55,100 nucleotides of DNA from an uncultured Prevotellaceae bacterium (GCA_937877605.1 CALFJA010000033.1:1-55100), one strand, 5' to 3'; counted from the first letter of the stretch, positions 26,200 to 34,416 are shown. The notes: generated by a model from the letters alone, not told the origin. Translations and numbers: made by a program.

Positions 26200-27084
26200 A
26201 TGAAAGCATTTGTATTCCCAGGTCAGGGCGCTCAGTTCGTTGGAATGGGCAAAGACCTCTACGAAACCAATCCTCTGGCCAGACAATTGTTCGACAAAGC
26301 CAACGAAATACTCGGGTTCTCCATCACCGACATCATGTTCGACGGAACCGCCGAGGAACTCAAACAGACCAAGGTTACCCAACCCGCCGTATTCCTTCAC
26401 AGCGTAATCTCGGCCCTGTGTCTGGGCGATGAGTTCAAACCCGACATGGTGGCAGGCCACTCCTTGGGCGAGTTCTCTGCGCTCGTGGCAGCCGGCTCCC
26501 TCAGCTTTGAGGACGGACTACGGCTCGTACATGCCCGTGCCCTCGCCATGCAGGAGGCATGTGAGGTGGCACAAGGAGGCATGGCAGCCATCATCGGCCT
26601 GACCGATGAAGTGGTGGAACAAGTATGCCGCGAAGTGAGCACACCCGAAAGCGTGGTCATTCCCGCCAACTACAACTGTCCGGGCCAGCTGGTCATCTCC
26701 GGAAACCTCGAGGCCGTCAACGCAGCTTGCGAACGCTTAAAGGAAGCAGGAGCCCGTCGTGCACTGCCGCTCCCCGTCAGCGGAGCCTTCCATTCGCCCC
26801 TTATGCAACCCGCCAAGGAAAAACTCGCAGCAGCCATCGAGGCCACCGAATTTGCCGCACCCTGCTGCCCCGTCTATCAGAATGTGGATGCCAATCCGCA
26901 TACCGATGCCGCCGACATCAAAGCTAACCTCATCGCGCAGCTCACTAGCAGCGTGCGCTGGACCAAATCGGTCGAGAATATGATTGCCGACGGAGCCGAC
27001 GACTTCACCGAATGCGGTCCGGGCAAAGCACTGCAGGGCATGATTGCCAGGATAAACGCAGAGGTGACGGCACACGGAATCTAA
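26200..27084 (+). CDS. fabD: Malonyl-CoA:ACP transacylase FabD
   Basis: A 294-residue enzyme that loads malonyl groups onto acyl carrier protein for fatty acid synthesis. The N-terminal FVFPGQGAQFVGMG and the nucleophile elbow GHSLGEFSAL (Ser88) are diagnostic; FHSPLM carries the catalytic His region, and the C-terminal TECGPGKALQGMI is typical. The start is fixed by the MKAFVFPGQG beginning. It is followed by GH13 and AlaX-like genes with short gaps, an operon whose members share no obvious pathway. Confidence 0.97.
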   Translation: MKAFVFPGQGAQFVGMGKDLYETNPLARQLFDKANEILGFSITDIMFDGTAEELKQTKVTQPAVFLHSVISALCLGDEFKPDMVAGHSLGEFSALVAAGSLSFEDGLRLVHARALAMQEACEVAQGGMAAIIGLTDEVVEQVCREVSTPESVVIPANYNCPGQLVISGNLEAVNAACERLKEAGARRALPLPVSGAFHSPLMQPAKEKLAAAIEATEFAAPCCPVYQNVDANPHTDAADIKANLIAQLTSSVRWTKSVENMIADGADDFTECGPGKALQGMIARINAEVTAHGI

Positions 27085-27116
27085 CCATCTTGCGAACCGA
27101 CAGAACACAGTCAACA

Positions 27117-28763
27117 GTGAAACCAATCATCTATCAACTTCTTCCGCGCCTCATCGGCAACAGAAACACCACCCGTAAGCGCAACGGAAGCCTGGAGGAA
27201 AACGGTGTCGGGAAGTTCAACGACATCAATGCCAGTGTGCTCCGGCGCATCAAACAGTTGGGTGCGACGCATGTGTGGTACACCGGAATCATCCGACATG
27301 CCACCCAGACCGACTACACCAACTACGGAATACCGGCACAGCATCCTGCCGTGGTGAAAGGAAAAGCTGGCTCTCCCTATGCCATTGCCGACTATTACGA
27401 TGTCGACCCCGACCTGGCCGTAGATGTGGAACAGCGGTTTGAGGAATGGAAGCAACTGCTCCGGCGCACCCATCAGGCCGGACTGAAAGTGATTGTCGAC
27501 TTCATTCCCAACCATGTCGCCCGCCAATATCAGTCGGTCTGCCGACCGGACGGAGTGGAAGATCTCGGAGAGCGTGACGACAGTAAGAAGCACTTTTCCA
27601 CCGAAAACAACTTCTACTATTGCTGGGGACAACCCTTTGCCCCCTCGTTTCCCGTTGGCAACTACCATGAATCGCCTGCCCGGGCAACCGGCAACGACCA
27701 TTTCGACGCATCGCCGGGCGTGGACGATTGGTACGAAACAGTAAAGTTGAACTATGGGATAGACTATTGCGATGCAGGAGGCAGGAGCGAACATTTCACT
27801 CCTGCGCCCGATACTTGGCACAAGATGCTCCAAATCATGCGCTTCTGGGCACAGCAAGGCATCGACGGAATGCGGTGCGACATGGCCGAAATGGTGCCGG
27901 TGGAATTCTGGAAATGGTCCATCGCGCAGGTAAAAGCCGAACGGCCGGACTTCCTCTTCGTGGGAGAAGTGTACAACCCATCGCAATACCGCGAGTTCGT
28001 TGCCGCCGGATTCGACTATCTCTACGACAAGGTCGGCATGTACGACACCCTCTTCGACATCCTGCGGGGCAACAGTCCTACTGCGGAAATTAGCAGTCGG
28101 TGGCAGCAGACCAGCGATATCCTCGACCATATGCTCTACTTTCTGGAGAATCATGACGAGCTCCGGATTGCCAACAGTTTCTTTGCCGGACAGGCATCGC
28201 ATGCCATCCCGGCGCTGATGGTCTGTGCTTGGCTTCATCGCGGACCGCTGATGGTCTACCACGGGCAGGAATTCGCTGAGCCAGGCATGGACAACGAGGG
28301 CTTCTCCGGGCTGAACGGACGCACCACCATCTTTGATTACTGGTGCGTGGAAAGCCTCCGCCGCGGCTATTTCGACCGGAAGGCGATGACCGCTGAGCAG
28401 CAGCAGACCGAAGCGCAGTACAAAACTGTCATGAACATAGCCCGCAGGGAGAAGCCCATCACCCAGGGCGAGATGTTCGACCTGATGTATGTGAATGGGC
28501 ATCTGGCACAACAGCAGTATGCGTTCCTGCGGAAATGGAAGGACGAAATGCTCGTGGTGCTCGTCAATTTTGCCGGCCGTCCGGTCGAATGTGATGTCTA
28601 TTTGCCCCAGCATGCCTTTGATTTCCTGCAAGTGGAGGAGGGGGCCTACGATGCAGTCGAATTGCTTTCGTCGGCAAGTCAGCCGCTCCTGCTTTCCGGG
28701 CAGCAGCCGCTCCAACTGCATGCTCCAGCCTACGGCGGTACGATTTTCAAGATAAAACTATAG
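27117..28763 (+). CDS. GH13 alpha-amylase family glycosidase, cytoplasmic
   Basis: About 548 residues from a GTG at 27117 (VKPIIYQLLPRLIGN); the frame extends into fabD, so this start just after fabD is preferred. GH13 region II carries the nucleophile Asp in GMRCDMAEMVP, region III the acid Glu in FLFVGEVYNP, region IV the ENHDE motif, and region I is VIVDFIPNHVA. These support a TIM-barrel retaining alpha-glucan hydrolase or transferase. There is no signal peptide, unlike the usual Sus amylases, so it acts on internal alpha-glucans such as glycogen or maltodextrin (inference). It lies 32 bp after fabD and 9 bp before the next gene. Confidence 0.92.
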   Translation: MKPIIYQLLPRLIGNRNTTRKRNGSLEENGVGKFNDINASVLRRIKQLGATHVWYTGIIRHATQTDYTNYGIPAQHPAVVKGKAGSPYAIADYYDVDPDLAVDVEQRFEEWKQLLRRTHQAGLKVIVDFIPNHVARQYQSVCRPDGVEDLGERDDSKKHFSTENNFYYCWGQPFAPSFPVGNYHESPARATGNDHFDASPGVDDWYETVKLNYGIDYCDAGGRSEHFTPAPDTWHKMLQIMRFWAQQGIDGMRCDMAEMVPVEFWKWSIAQVKAERPDFLFVGEVYNPSQYREFVAAGFDYLYDKVGMYDTLFDILRGNSPTAEISSRWQQTSDILDHMLYFLENHDELRIANSFFAGQASHAIPALMVCAWLHRGPLMVYHGQEFAEPGMDNEGFSGLNGRTTIFDYWCVESLRRGYFDRKAMTAEQQQTEAQYKTVMNIARREKPITQGEMFDLMYVNGHLAQQQYAFLRKWKDEMLVVLVNFAGRPVECDVYLPQHAFDFLQVEEGAYDAVELLSSASQPLLLSGQQPLQLHAPAYGGTIFKIKL

Positions 28764-28772
28764 GAAACAGTC

Positions 28773-29240
28773 ATGGCAGAAGAATACATCCTGAACGAAC
28801 ATAACAAGGAAGAGTTCCCGCCGGCGCACACGGCAGAGCATCTGCTGAACCAGTTGATGGTGCGCATGTTTGGTTGTGGGCGAAGCCGCAATGCGCACAT
28901 AGAGCGGAAGAAGAGCAAGATAAGCTATGTGCTCGACCATAAGCCCGACCGTAGGGAGGAGCGTGAGATTGAACGGAAGATGAACGAGTTGATAGATGCC
29001 GACCTTCCAGTCACCTTCGAATTTGTGGATCGCAACGATTTGCCCGATGGAGTAGATGCAAGCAAACTGCCGCCGGAAGCCGGTCAGACCATCAGGCTGG
29101 TGCGGATAGGCGACTACGACCTTTGTCCGTGCATCGGAAAGCATGTGAGGAGTACCTCGCAGATAGGGCGTTTCGAAATGCTCGGTACCAATTGGGACCA
29201 GCAGACCATGACTTTCAGGATACGGTTCAAGATTGTATGA
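28773..29240 (+). CDS. Stand-alone tRNA editing (AlaX-like/SAD) domain protein
   Basis: A 155-residue protein resembling the second additional domain (SAD) of alanyl- and threonyl-tRNA synthetases. The zinc or catalytic ligands are visible: HTAEH (His19, His23) near the start and CPCIGKH (Cys118/Cys120, His124) near the end, matching the HxxxH...CxxxH pattern of AlaX trans-editing factors that hydrolyse mischarged Ser- or Gly-tRNA(Ala). The usual glycine-rich loop is not obvious, so the exact substrate is uncertain. It begins 9 bp after the GH13 stop and closes the operon. Confidence 0.82.
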   Translation: MAEEYILNEHNKEEFPPAHTAEHLLNQLMVRMFGCGRSRNAHIERKKSKISYVLDHKPDRREEREIERKMNELIDADLPVTFEFVDRNDLPDGVDASKLPPEAGQTIRLVRIGDYDLCPCIGKHVRSTSQIGRFEMLGTNWDQQTMTFRIRFKIV

Positions 29241-29253
29241 ACCGTGGACATAT

Positions 29254-29298
29254 AAAAAAGAGAATACAACGGATGATGTTTGTATTCTCTTTTTTTTA
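29254..29298. terminator. Bidirectional terminator between AlaX-like gene and rng
   Basis: AAAAGAGAATACAA pairs with TTGTATTCTCTTTT around a 10-nt loop, with A-run on the left and an eight-T run on the right. It lies between converging stops at 29240 and 29301. Confidence 0.9.
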
Positions 29299-29300
29299 GT

Positions 29301-30875
29301 TTACTTGCTTTCTATCTCCTCTTGCATGTCGAGATACTGCTTGTCCTTGTCGTAGAACTCATACTGCAGGAAGGCCAGTTTCCCGGAGGCGATGACCTTA
29401 ACGCCAGTCCCGTATTTCATCTGCCACCTGCGCTTGAGCGACCAAACGCCTTTGTTTATGTAGGCAGCGACATAGGGATGTACATGAAGATAGAACCGTT
29501 TAATGCCAATGTTGTTGACAAGGTAATCAATTTTTCGTTCCAGTTGGTCTGTGAAAAGGATGCTCGACTTGATGGTTCCTTTTCCGAAGCAGGTGGGACA
29601 GGTTTCCTCCACATTCACGTCCATGGCCGGCCTGACGCGCTGCCGCGTAATCTGCATGAGTCCGAACTTCGACAGTGGGAGTATGTTGTGCCTTGCCCTG
29701 TCCTGCTGCATGTTCTGGCACATGCGCTCATAGAGCAGTTGTCGGTCCTCGGCCAGGTTCATATCGATGAAGTCGACGATGATTATTCCACCCATGTCTC
29801 TCAGGCGGAGCTGTCTTGCCAGTTCGTCGGCGGCACCCAGGTTCACATCCAGTGCGTTTGCTTCCTGGCCTTCGACTTTTCTCGAGCGGTTGCCGCTGTT
29901 GACATCGACGACATGCATGGCCTCGGTGTGTTCAATGATGAGGTAGGCGCCGTGCTTGAAGTTGATGGTCTTTCCGAAGCTCGACTTAATCTGCTTTGTG
30001 ATGTTGAAGTTGTCGAAGATGGGTACGCTGCCCTTGTAGAGTTTGACGATGCCGGCTTTCTCCGGGGCGATGAGGGTGACATACTGCTTTACTTCGTTGT
30101 ACACATCGGCATCGTTCACATAGATGTTTTCGTAGGTGGGATTGAACAGGTCCCTGATGAGTGCCACGGCGCGGCTGGTTTCTTCAAAGACGAGCTGCGG
30201 CCGTTTTTGTGTTTTCTGTACTTTTACGATGGCATCTTCCCATCTTTTTGTGAGCACTTTCAGCTCGGTGTCGAGTTCTGCCACGCGCTTCCCTTCTGCC
30301 ACGGTGCGTACGATGATGCCGCAGTTCTTGGGCCGTATGCTCTGCAGGAGTTGCTTGAGCCGGGCGCGTTCTTCGCTGCTTTTGATTTTGGATGAGACCG
30401 AGATTTTGTCGCCGAAGGGTATGAGTACGAGGTATCTGCCGGCAAAGGAGAGTTCGCCTGTGAGCCGGGGGCCCTTGGTCGAGATGGGTTCCTTCACGAT
30501 TTGCACCAGCACTTCCTGCCCGACGGACAGTGTTGTCTGCACGCTTCCGTCTTTTTTCAGTTCGGGCTGTTGGGTGGCCTTGGCGAAGGGGTAGAGTTTT
30601 TTTCGGTCGCTTTGTACCTGCTTGAGGTATTTTTCGTAGGAGTTGAATTGATTACCTAAGTCAAGATAATGTAGGAAGGCGTCGCGTTCGTAGCCCACAT
30701 CTACAAAACAGGCATTCAGTCCTGGCATCAGTTTTTTCACTTTTGCCATGTAGATGTTTCCAACAGTGAAAGAAGCCGAGCGGGGTTCGGTCTGGTATTC
30801 CACCAGGCGTTTGTCCTCCATCAGCGCGATGGAGATTTCTTTCTGTTGGACATCGATTACAATTTCGCTTGTCAT
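29301..30875 (-). CDS. rng: Ribonuclease E/G family protein (RNase G)
   Basis: A 524-residue endoribonuclease, RNase G sized, lacking the long RNase E scaffold tail. The N-terminal S1 region (NIYMAKVKKLMPGLNACFVDVG) is followed by the DNase I-like subdomain with catalytic Asp motifs MHVVDVNSG and GGIIIVDFIDM. The zinc-link CPTCFGKGT is present and the small domain continues to the end. It processes 16S rRNA 5' ends and degrades mRNA in other bacteria. It is downstream of HU and the 29-aa basic protein on the minus strand, with a hairpin in the spacer. Confidence 0.95.
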   Translation of the reverse strand: MTSEIVIDVQQKEISIALMEDKRLVEYQTEPRSASFTVGNIYMAKVKKLMPGLNACFVDVGYERDAFLHYLDLGNQFNSYEKYLKQVQSDRKKLYPFAKATQQPELKKDGSVQTTLSVGQEVLVQIVKEPISTKGPRLTGELSFAGRYLVLIPFGDKISVSSKIKSSEERARLKQLLQSIRPKNCGIIVRTVAEGKRVAELDTELKVLTKRWEDAIVKVQKTQKRPQLVFEETSRAVALIRDLFNPTYENIYVNDADVYNEVKQYVTLIAPEKAGIVKLYKGSVPIFDNFNITKQIKSSFGKTINFKHGAYLIIEHTEAMHVVDVNSGNRSRKVEGQEANALDVNLGAADELARQLRLRDMGGIIIVDFIDMNLAEDRQLLYERMCQNMQQDRARHNILPLSKFGLMQITRQRVRPAMDVNVEETCPTCFGKGTIKSSILFTDQLERKIDYLVNNIGIKRFYLHVHPYVAAYINKGVWSLKRRWQMKYGTGVKVIASGKLAFLQYEFYDKDKQYLDMQEEIESK

Positions 30876-30974
30876 AAAATTATCTTGGTTAGCTTGTTTT
30901 TTCTTGAGAGGTTTGCGCTGGATTGTTCCGGCGCATGGTCGGCCCGGTTCTTCGGGTATTCATTTACAAAAAAT

Positions 30975-31013
30975 GCATGTCAAGAATATCCCTTCCGGAT
31001 GTTTTTGACATGC
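30975..31013 (-). promoter_or_regulatory. Hairpin between the 29-aa gene and rng
   Basis: GCATGTCAA (30975-30983) and TTGACATGC (31005-31013) form a perfect 9-bp stem with a 21-nt loop. On the minus strand it is followed by ATTTTTTGTAAATG, a T-rich run, so it may be a terminator or attenuator separating rng from the genes before it. Confidence 0.6.
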
Positions 31014-31057
31014 CCTTGAGCCGTATTTCAGACTGTCTTGGAGCCAATAACCATCTG

Positions 31058-31147
31058 TTATTTGCTCTTATGGCGATTCTTTCTCAGTCTTTTTTTACGC
31101 TTATGGGTAGCCATCTTGTGGCCTTTTTTCTTTTTACCGTTTGGCAT
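31058..31147 (-). CDS. 29-residue basic protein (AURKAIP1/COX24-type, predicted ribosomal)
   Basis: A 30-codon frame reads MPNGKKKKGHKMATHKRKKR followed by LRKNRHKSK, 29 residues of which 15 are Lys or Arg. The sequence matches the short Bacteroidota proteins annotated as AURKAIP1/COX24 domain-containing, related to the C-terminus of mitochondrial ribosomal protein mS38, so a ribosomal role is likely though not shown here. It lies 36 bp after HU and upstream of rng on the same strand, a position I believe is conserved in the phylum. Gene callers easily miss it because of its size. Confidence 0.88.
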   Translation of the reverse strand: MPNGKKKKGHKMATHKRKKRLRKNRHKSK

Positions 31148-31183
31148 AATGTTACAGTTTTTTGATGGGTTACTATTTTTGTT

Positions 31184-31462
31184 CTATTTGTTCATTTCGT
31201 CTACGAAGGTCTTGCATGGCTTGAAGCTTGGCAAGTCGTGGGCCTCGATGGTGATAGTTGTGTTCTTGAGGATATTGCGTGCGGTCTTGGCTGCCCTGTG
31301 CTTGATGATGAAGCTTCCGAATCCGCGGAGGTAAACATTTTCTTTCTTGTCCAGAAGACTGCCTTTGACACTCTTCATAAATCCTTCTACTACGGCGGCA
31401 ACATCTTTCTTGGGCACACCGGTTTCAATCGCAATCTCGTTGACGATGTCTGCTTTTGTCAT
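31184..31462 (-). CDS. HU family DNA-binding protein
   Basis: A 92-residue nucleoid protein: MTKADIVNEIAIETGVPKKDV, then the beta-arm region with YLRGFGSFIIKHRAAKTARNI and the C-terminal FKPCKTFVDEMNK. The GFGSF motif and the R-x-A-x-x-x-R-N pattern are those of HU/IHF. The start codon fits the conserved MTKADIV beginning. It heads a minus-strand group with the 29-aa protein and rng. Confidence 0.95.
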   Translation of the reverse strand: MTKADIVNEIAIETGVPKKDVAAVVEGFMKSVKGSLLDKKENVYLRGFGSFIIKHRAAKTARNILKNTTITIEAHDLPSFKPCKTFVDEMNK

Positions 31463-31518
31463 GACAAAATGTGTTTATTGGTTGATGATATATGTTGGTA
31501 TTTGGGGTTTTTCGGGCG

Positions 31519-31526
31519 CAAATTTA
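31519..31526 (-). promoter_or_regulatory. Predicted -7 element of the HU gene
   Basis: TAAATTTG on the minus strand, 57 bp upstream of the HU start. A clear TTTG at -33 is not visible. Confidence 0.55.
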
Positions 31527-31627
31527 GTGTTTTTTTGTGAAGTTAAGAAACTTCTACATAAATTTTTATGCGCTTTTTTTCTAAAAATGCTTATTTATCA
31601 GCAAATTAGCGCAGTCCGCTTGTGGGG

Positions 31628-32008
31628 TTATTCATCCTCGTCTGCCGATTTTTTCCCGATGGCTTTTTGTATTTCCGACTGCAAGCGCTCGCTCGATGCG
31701 GTGAATACATGGTTCAGCAGTCCCACGGAGATGATGCGTTCGGAATCTTCCAGTTTGATTTTCCCGATGGAGACCACGCCATAGTTGTCGACGGTGAGGC
31801 GCTTGTTGATGGCCGACTTCACGAAAGGCTTGGCAAGGGCGGAGCCGATGGAGCCGAAAGTCTTGCCCGCCCGCTCTTTCATCTCGGCATTGACGGCTTC
31901 GTTGAAGCGCTGCTTGATGAGCTGGTTGTGCGCTTCTTCGTTGGGGCAGGTCACCATCATGATGGCCAGCAGTATGAGAAGGAATACGAAACTGATGAAT
32001 TTTTTCAT
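31628..32008 (-). CDS. Small exported or membrane-anchored protein, DUF4359-like
   Basis: From the ATG at 32008 the product is 126 residues; the frame is open upstream but that part lies in the duplicated promoter repeats. It starts with a hydrophobic segment, MKKFISFVFLLILLAIMMVTC, then PNEEAHNQLIKQRFNEAVNAE, which resembles DUF4359 proteins that carry an NPSxE-type motif after one membrane helix. The remainder includes VDNYGVVSIGKI and a charged tail KKSADEDE. The MVTC could be a lipobox. Function unknown. Confidence 0.75.
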   Translation of the reverse strand: MKKFISFVFLLILLAIMMVTCPNEEAHNQLIKQRFNEAVNAEMKERAGKTFGSIGSALAKPFVKSAINKRLTVDNYGVVSIGKIKLEDSERIISVGLLNHVFTASSERLQSEIQKAIGKKSADEDE

Positions 32009-32032
32009 AGCTATTTCTTTGATTTTGAGTCG

Positions 32033-32148
32033 CAAAGATACGATTAAGTGAGCAAAGAGCAAAATTATTTTTGCTATTTCGAACGGGAGTATCTTATCCA
32101 AAGATGCGATTAAGCGGACAAAGAGCAAAATTATTTTTGCTATTTCGA
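32033..32148 (-). repeat. 66-bp tandem duplication carrying two promoters
   Basis: CAAAGATACGATTAAG begins at 32033 and CAAAGATGCGATTAAG at 32099, a 66-bp period; the second copy is about 50 bp long. On the minus strand each copy reads TTTTG-N19-TATCTTTG (proximal, perfect consensus) or TTTTG-N19-CATCTTTG (distal, one mismatch), both aimed at the gene starting at 32008. The promoter appears to have been duplicated. Confidence 0.85.
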
Positions 32149-32190
32149 GCTGACGGAGCTGTGAGAACAGTGCCGAATTGCATTCGAGCT

Positions 32191-32225
32191 CTGCCGAGTC
32201 GCGACGGAAGAAAAGCCATAGGCTT
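32191..32225 (+). repeat. CTGCCGAG...AAAAGCCATAGG hairpin element
   Basis: CTGCCGAGTCGCGACGGAAG then AAAAGCCATAGGCTTAAC. The copy at 48456 shares GCCGAGTCG, CGGA and AAAAGCCA(T/G)AGGCTTAAC, and GACGGAGC occurs 35-40 bp upstream in both. Same family as 26061-26096 and 54971-55092. Confidence 0.7.
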
Positions 32226-32434
32226 AACGGGAGTATCTTCTTAGTCGACCTTGTTCTTGTCGCGATTTTCGAATGCACACAGGGTTTAGTTCATGCTTTT
32301 TTATCTTGTTTTTGTTATCATCAGGCCGTTGGGATGTAAAATTGACGGTTTTTTCAATGTTTCTGCAAATATCTGTTTTACAAAGAGTTATGGGCGCATA
32401 AGGCTCGTTTCGTCTTTCCCTGTTTTCCGAGTGT

Positions 32435-32460
32435 GCCTCAAACGCTTTCCGTTTGGGCCT
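32435..32460. repeat. Palindromic CGTTTGGGC repeat, locus D
   Basis: GCCTCAAACG-CTTTC-CGTTTGGGCC, an imperfect palindrome with a 5-nt centre, member of the six-locus family. Confidence 0.7.
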
Positions 32461-32663
32461 CTCTTGTGGCGCAATTGGGCGGCAAATGCAGTGCAAGCGG
32501 GGCAATCTGGAAATGCAAGTGGATATCCAGTTGCGCCGGAAGGAGGGGAGTGGGGTGGCGGAACAGGCGTTTTCTTCCTCCGTTTTCCGTCGTTTACGCA
32601 TCGCTTTCGGCATTGCACACTTTTCTTTTTGTCACAGATTTTTACCGTTTTTGTGCGTTGAAG

Positions 32664-32700
32664 AAAAAAGGAGGACACCTCTTTCGGGCGTCCTCCTTTG
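32664..32700 (-). terminator. Terminator of the DUF4332 gene
   Basis: AAAGGAGGAC (32667-32676) pairs with GTCCTCCTTT (32690-32699) with a 13-nt loop. Read on the minus strand the stem is followed by TTTTTTC. The DUF4332 stop is 23 bp away. Confidence 0.85.
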
Positions 32701-32722
32701 TGGTTGCGGGAGATACCTGCGT

Positions 32723-33130
32723 TTAGTATTCCATTACCGGCGGCAGCTGTTTGGCCTCTTCCACCATGCGCTCCACTTCCTTCAATCCGGGCACGCGACC
32801 CACGAGGTGCTTCTCGGCATTGATTTCCTCCAGCTTCGGCTGCAGGTTCTCTGCCACGCGGTGGCGGAATTCCTTCACGGTGTCCACACCGGCAGCCTCG
32901 AGCAGTTCGGAGAACTGGGGACCTACGCCGTTGATACGCATCAGGTCGGCATGATTACACCAGGTGAGGATGAGCTTCGGGGAGATGTCTGCCTTCTCGG
33001 CCAGTTCTTTTCTGCCTGCAGGGGTCTTGCCCTTTTCGAGCAGGTCTTCTACGGTAATGATTCCAATTCCGGTCAGCTTGGCGGCGTATACCTCGCCAAT
33101 GCCTTCCACGTCGATGATTTTGTAAGCCAT
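32723..33130 (-). CDS. DUF4332 helix-hairpin-helix protein
   Basis: From the ATG at 33130 (MAYKIIDVEGIGEVYAAKL) the product is 135 residues. Two helix-hairpin-helix units are visible: VEGIGEVYAAKLTGIGI at the start and INGVGPQFSELLEAAGVDTV in the middle, the DUF4332 pattern. These are predicted cytoplasmic DNA-binding or scaffolding proteins of unknown function. It is divergent from dinB with about 110 bp between starts, so a DNA-related role would fit, but that is inference. On the minus strand TATCTTCG (one mismatch from TAnnTTTG) lies about 50 bp upstream. Confidence 0.88.
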   Translation of the reverse strand: MAYKIIDVEGIGEVYAAKLTGIGIITVEDLLEKGKTPAGRKELAEKADISPKLILTWCNHADLMRINGVGPQFSELLEAAGVDTVKEFRHRVAENLQPKLEEINAEKHLVGRVPGLKEVERMVEEAKQLPPVMEY

Positions 33131-33224
33131 GGTCCTATTGTTTAAGGGGTTAATAATGTTAGGTTTATTCAATTGCGAAGATAGCATATTTTTCCGAATA
33201 GTCAATTCTTTTCCGGATATTTTA

Positions 33225-33232
33225 TAATTTTG
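33225..33232 (+). promoter_or_regulatory. Predicted -7 element of dinB, deciding its start
   Basis: TAATTTTG at 33225-33232 ends at the base where an alternative GTG start (33232) would begin. Transcription would start at about 33237-33241, so that GTG could not be used and the ATG at 33241 would be leaderless or nearly so. Confidence 0.6.
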
Positions 33233-33240
33233 TGGGACAG

Positions 33241-34332
33241 ATGGAGCCTCGAAAAATCATTCACATCGACATGGACGCCTTCTTCGCGTCGGTCGAGCAG
33301 CTGGACAATCCCTCGCTGCGGGGAAAGCCCATAGCCGTAGGCTACGACGGTCCGCGCGGTGTCGTTTCCACCGCCAGCTACGAAGCACGCCGCTTCGGTG
33401 TTCATTCCGCCATGTCGATGGCGCAGGCACACCAGCGATGTCCCGGGCTCATCGTCGTCGAGTCCCACTTTGGGCGTTACAAGGAGGTATCCAGTCAGAT
33501 TCACGAGGTGTTCCACGAATACACCGACCTGGTGGAACCGCTGTCGCTCGACGAGGCCTTCCTCGATGTGACCGAGAACAAACCGGGCATCCCCCTGGCC
33601 CAGGACATCGCCAAGGAGATAAAGAGGAAAATCCATGTGCGCACCGGTCTGACAGCCTCGGCAGGAGTTTCCTACAACAAGTTCCTGGCAAAGATTGCGT
33701 CGGACCATCGCAAGCCCGACGGACTTTTCGTCATACATCCCGACCGTGCACAGGATTTTATCGACAACCTGCCCGTGGAGCGCTTCTGGGGCGTGGGACA
33801 CCGCACTGCCGAGAAAATGCATTTCATGGGCATTTTCACCGGCCGTCAGCTCAGGGAAGTGTCGCGGCGACGCCTCCTGGAGGTCTTTGGAAAGACGGGA
33901 CAGCTATTCTACGAGTTCGCCCGCGGCATCGACCAGCGCGCAGTTATCAGCGAATACGAGCGCAAGTCGGTGGGCTGCGAGCACACCTTCGAGACCGACA
34001 TCTGGAGGAAGAGTGCCCTGCTCATCGAGCTCCACCACACCGTGCTTGAACTGGAACAGCGCCTGCAAAAGGCCGACTTTGCCGGAAGGACACTCACGCT
34101 GAAGGTAAAATACAGCGACTTCCAACTGGTGTCGCGGTCGCAGACCATGCCGCAGAAAATATTCAAGAAGCAGGAAATTCTCCCGTTGGCCAAGCAGCTG
34201 ATCGCCCAGCTGGACATCACCGCCGACCATCCCATACGCCTTCTGGGGCTGGCTGTGTCGAAAAGCAATGCCGATGAGCCTCCTGTCGGCAGCCCCCTCT
34301 GGGAAGAAGGGTGGCTCGAGTTCGACGATTAG
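33241..34332 (+). CDS. dinB: DNA polymerase IV (Y-family)
   Basis: A 363-residue translesion polymerase from the ATG at 33241. Catalytic residues are visible: HIDMDAFFASVEQ (first Asp pair) and SLDEAFLDVT (SLDE motif), with GVSYNKFLAKIASD and KPDGLF between. The HhH thumb (FWGVGHRTAEKMHFMGI) and the C-terminal little finger (ERKSVGCEHTFETDI...) follow. The length is slightly above the usual 350 or so. No SOS box was looked for in detail. The promoter sits directly at the start. Confidence 0.95.
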   Translation: MEPRKIIHIDMDAFFASVEQLDNPSLRGKPIAVGYDGPRGVVSTASYEARRFGVHSAMSMAQAHQRCPGLIVVESHFGRYKEVSSQIHEVFHEYTDLVEPLSLDEAFLDVTENKPGIPLAQDIAKEIKRKIHVRTGLTASAGVSYNKFLAKIASDHRKPDGLFVIHPDRAQDFIDNLPVERFWGVGHRTAEKMHFMGIFTGRQLREVSRRRLLEVFGKTGQLFYEFARGIDQRAVISEYERKSVGCEHTFETDIWRKSALLIELHHTVLELEQRLQKADFAGRTLTLKVKYSDFQLVSRSQTMPQKIFKKQEILPLAKQLIAQLDITADHPIRLLGLAVSKSNADEPPVGSPLWEEGWLEFDD

Positions 34333-34365
34333 CACCCGAGATTCCTCCGGACAAATATGTCTGCC

Positions 34366-34401
34366 TTTGTTCACATATTTAATATAATTGTTGTAATTTT
34401 G
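34366..34401 (+). promoter_or_regulatory. Predicted promoter of pyk
   Basis: TTTG at 34366-34369 and TAATTTTG at 34394-34401 are separated by 24 nt, longer than the usual 19-21, so the -33 assignment is weak while the -7 match is good. The transcript leader would consist mostly of the repeat at 34417-34467. Confidence 0.55.
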
Positions 34402-34416
34402 TCAGAAATAAACAAA

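Larger units (their letters stand above)
32149..32660. other. Noncoding stretch upstream of the DUF4359-like gene
   Basis: No convincing gene on either strand. Contents seen: the hairpin element of the TTGCCGAG family at 32191-32225 and the palindromic repeat locus D at 32435-32460. The remainder shows no promoter or structure that I can support. Confidence 0.6.

Noticed and set aside
31628..32278. Long form of the DUF4359-like gene starting at 32278
   Set aside because: The extra 90 residues are translated from the 66-bp promoter duplication and hairpin element; the signal segment starts at 32008.
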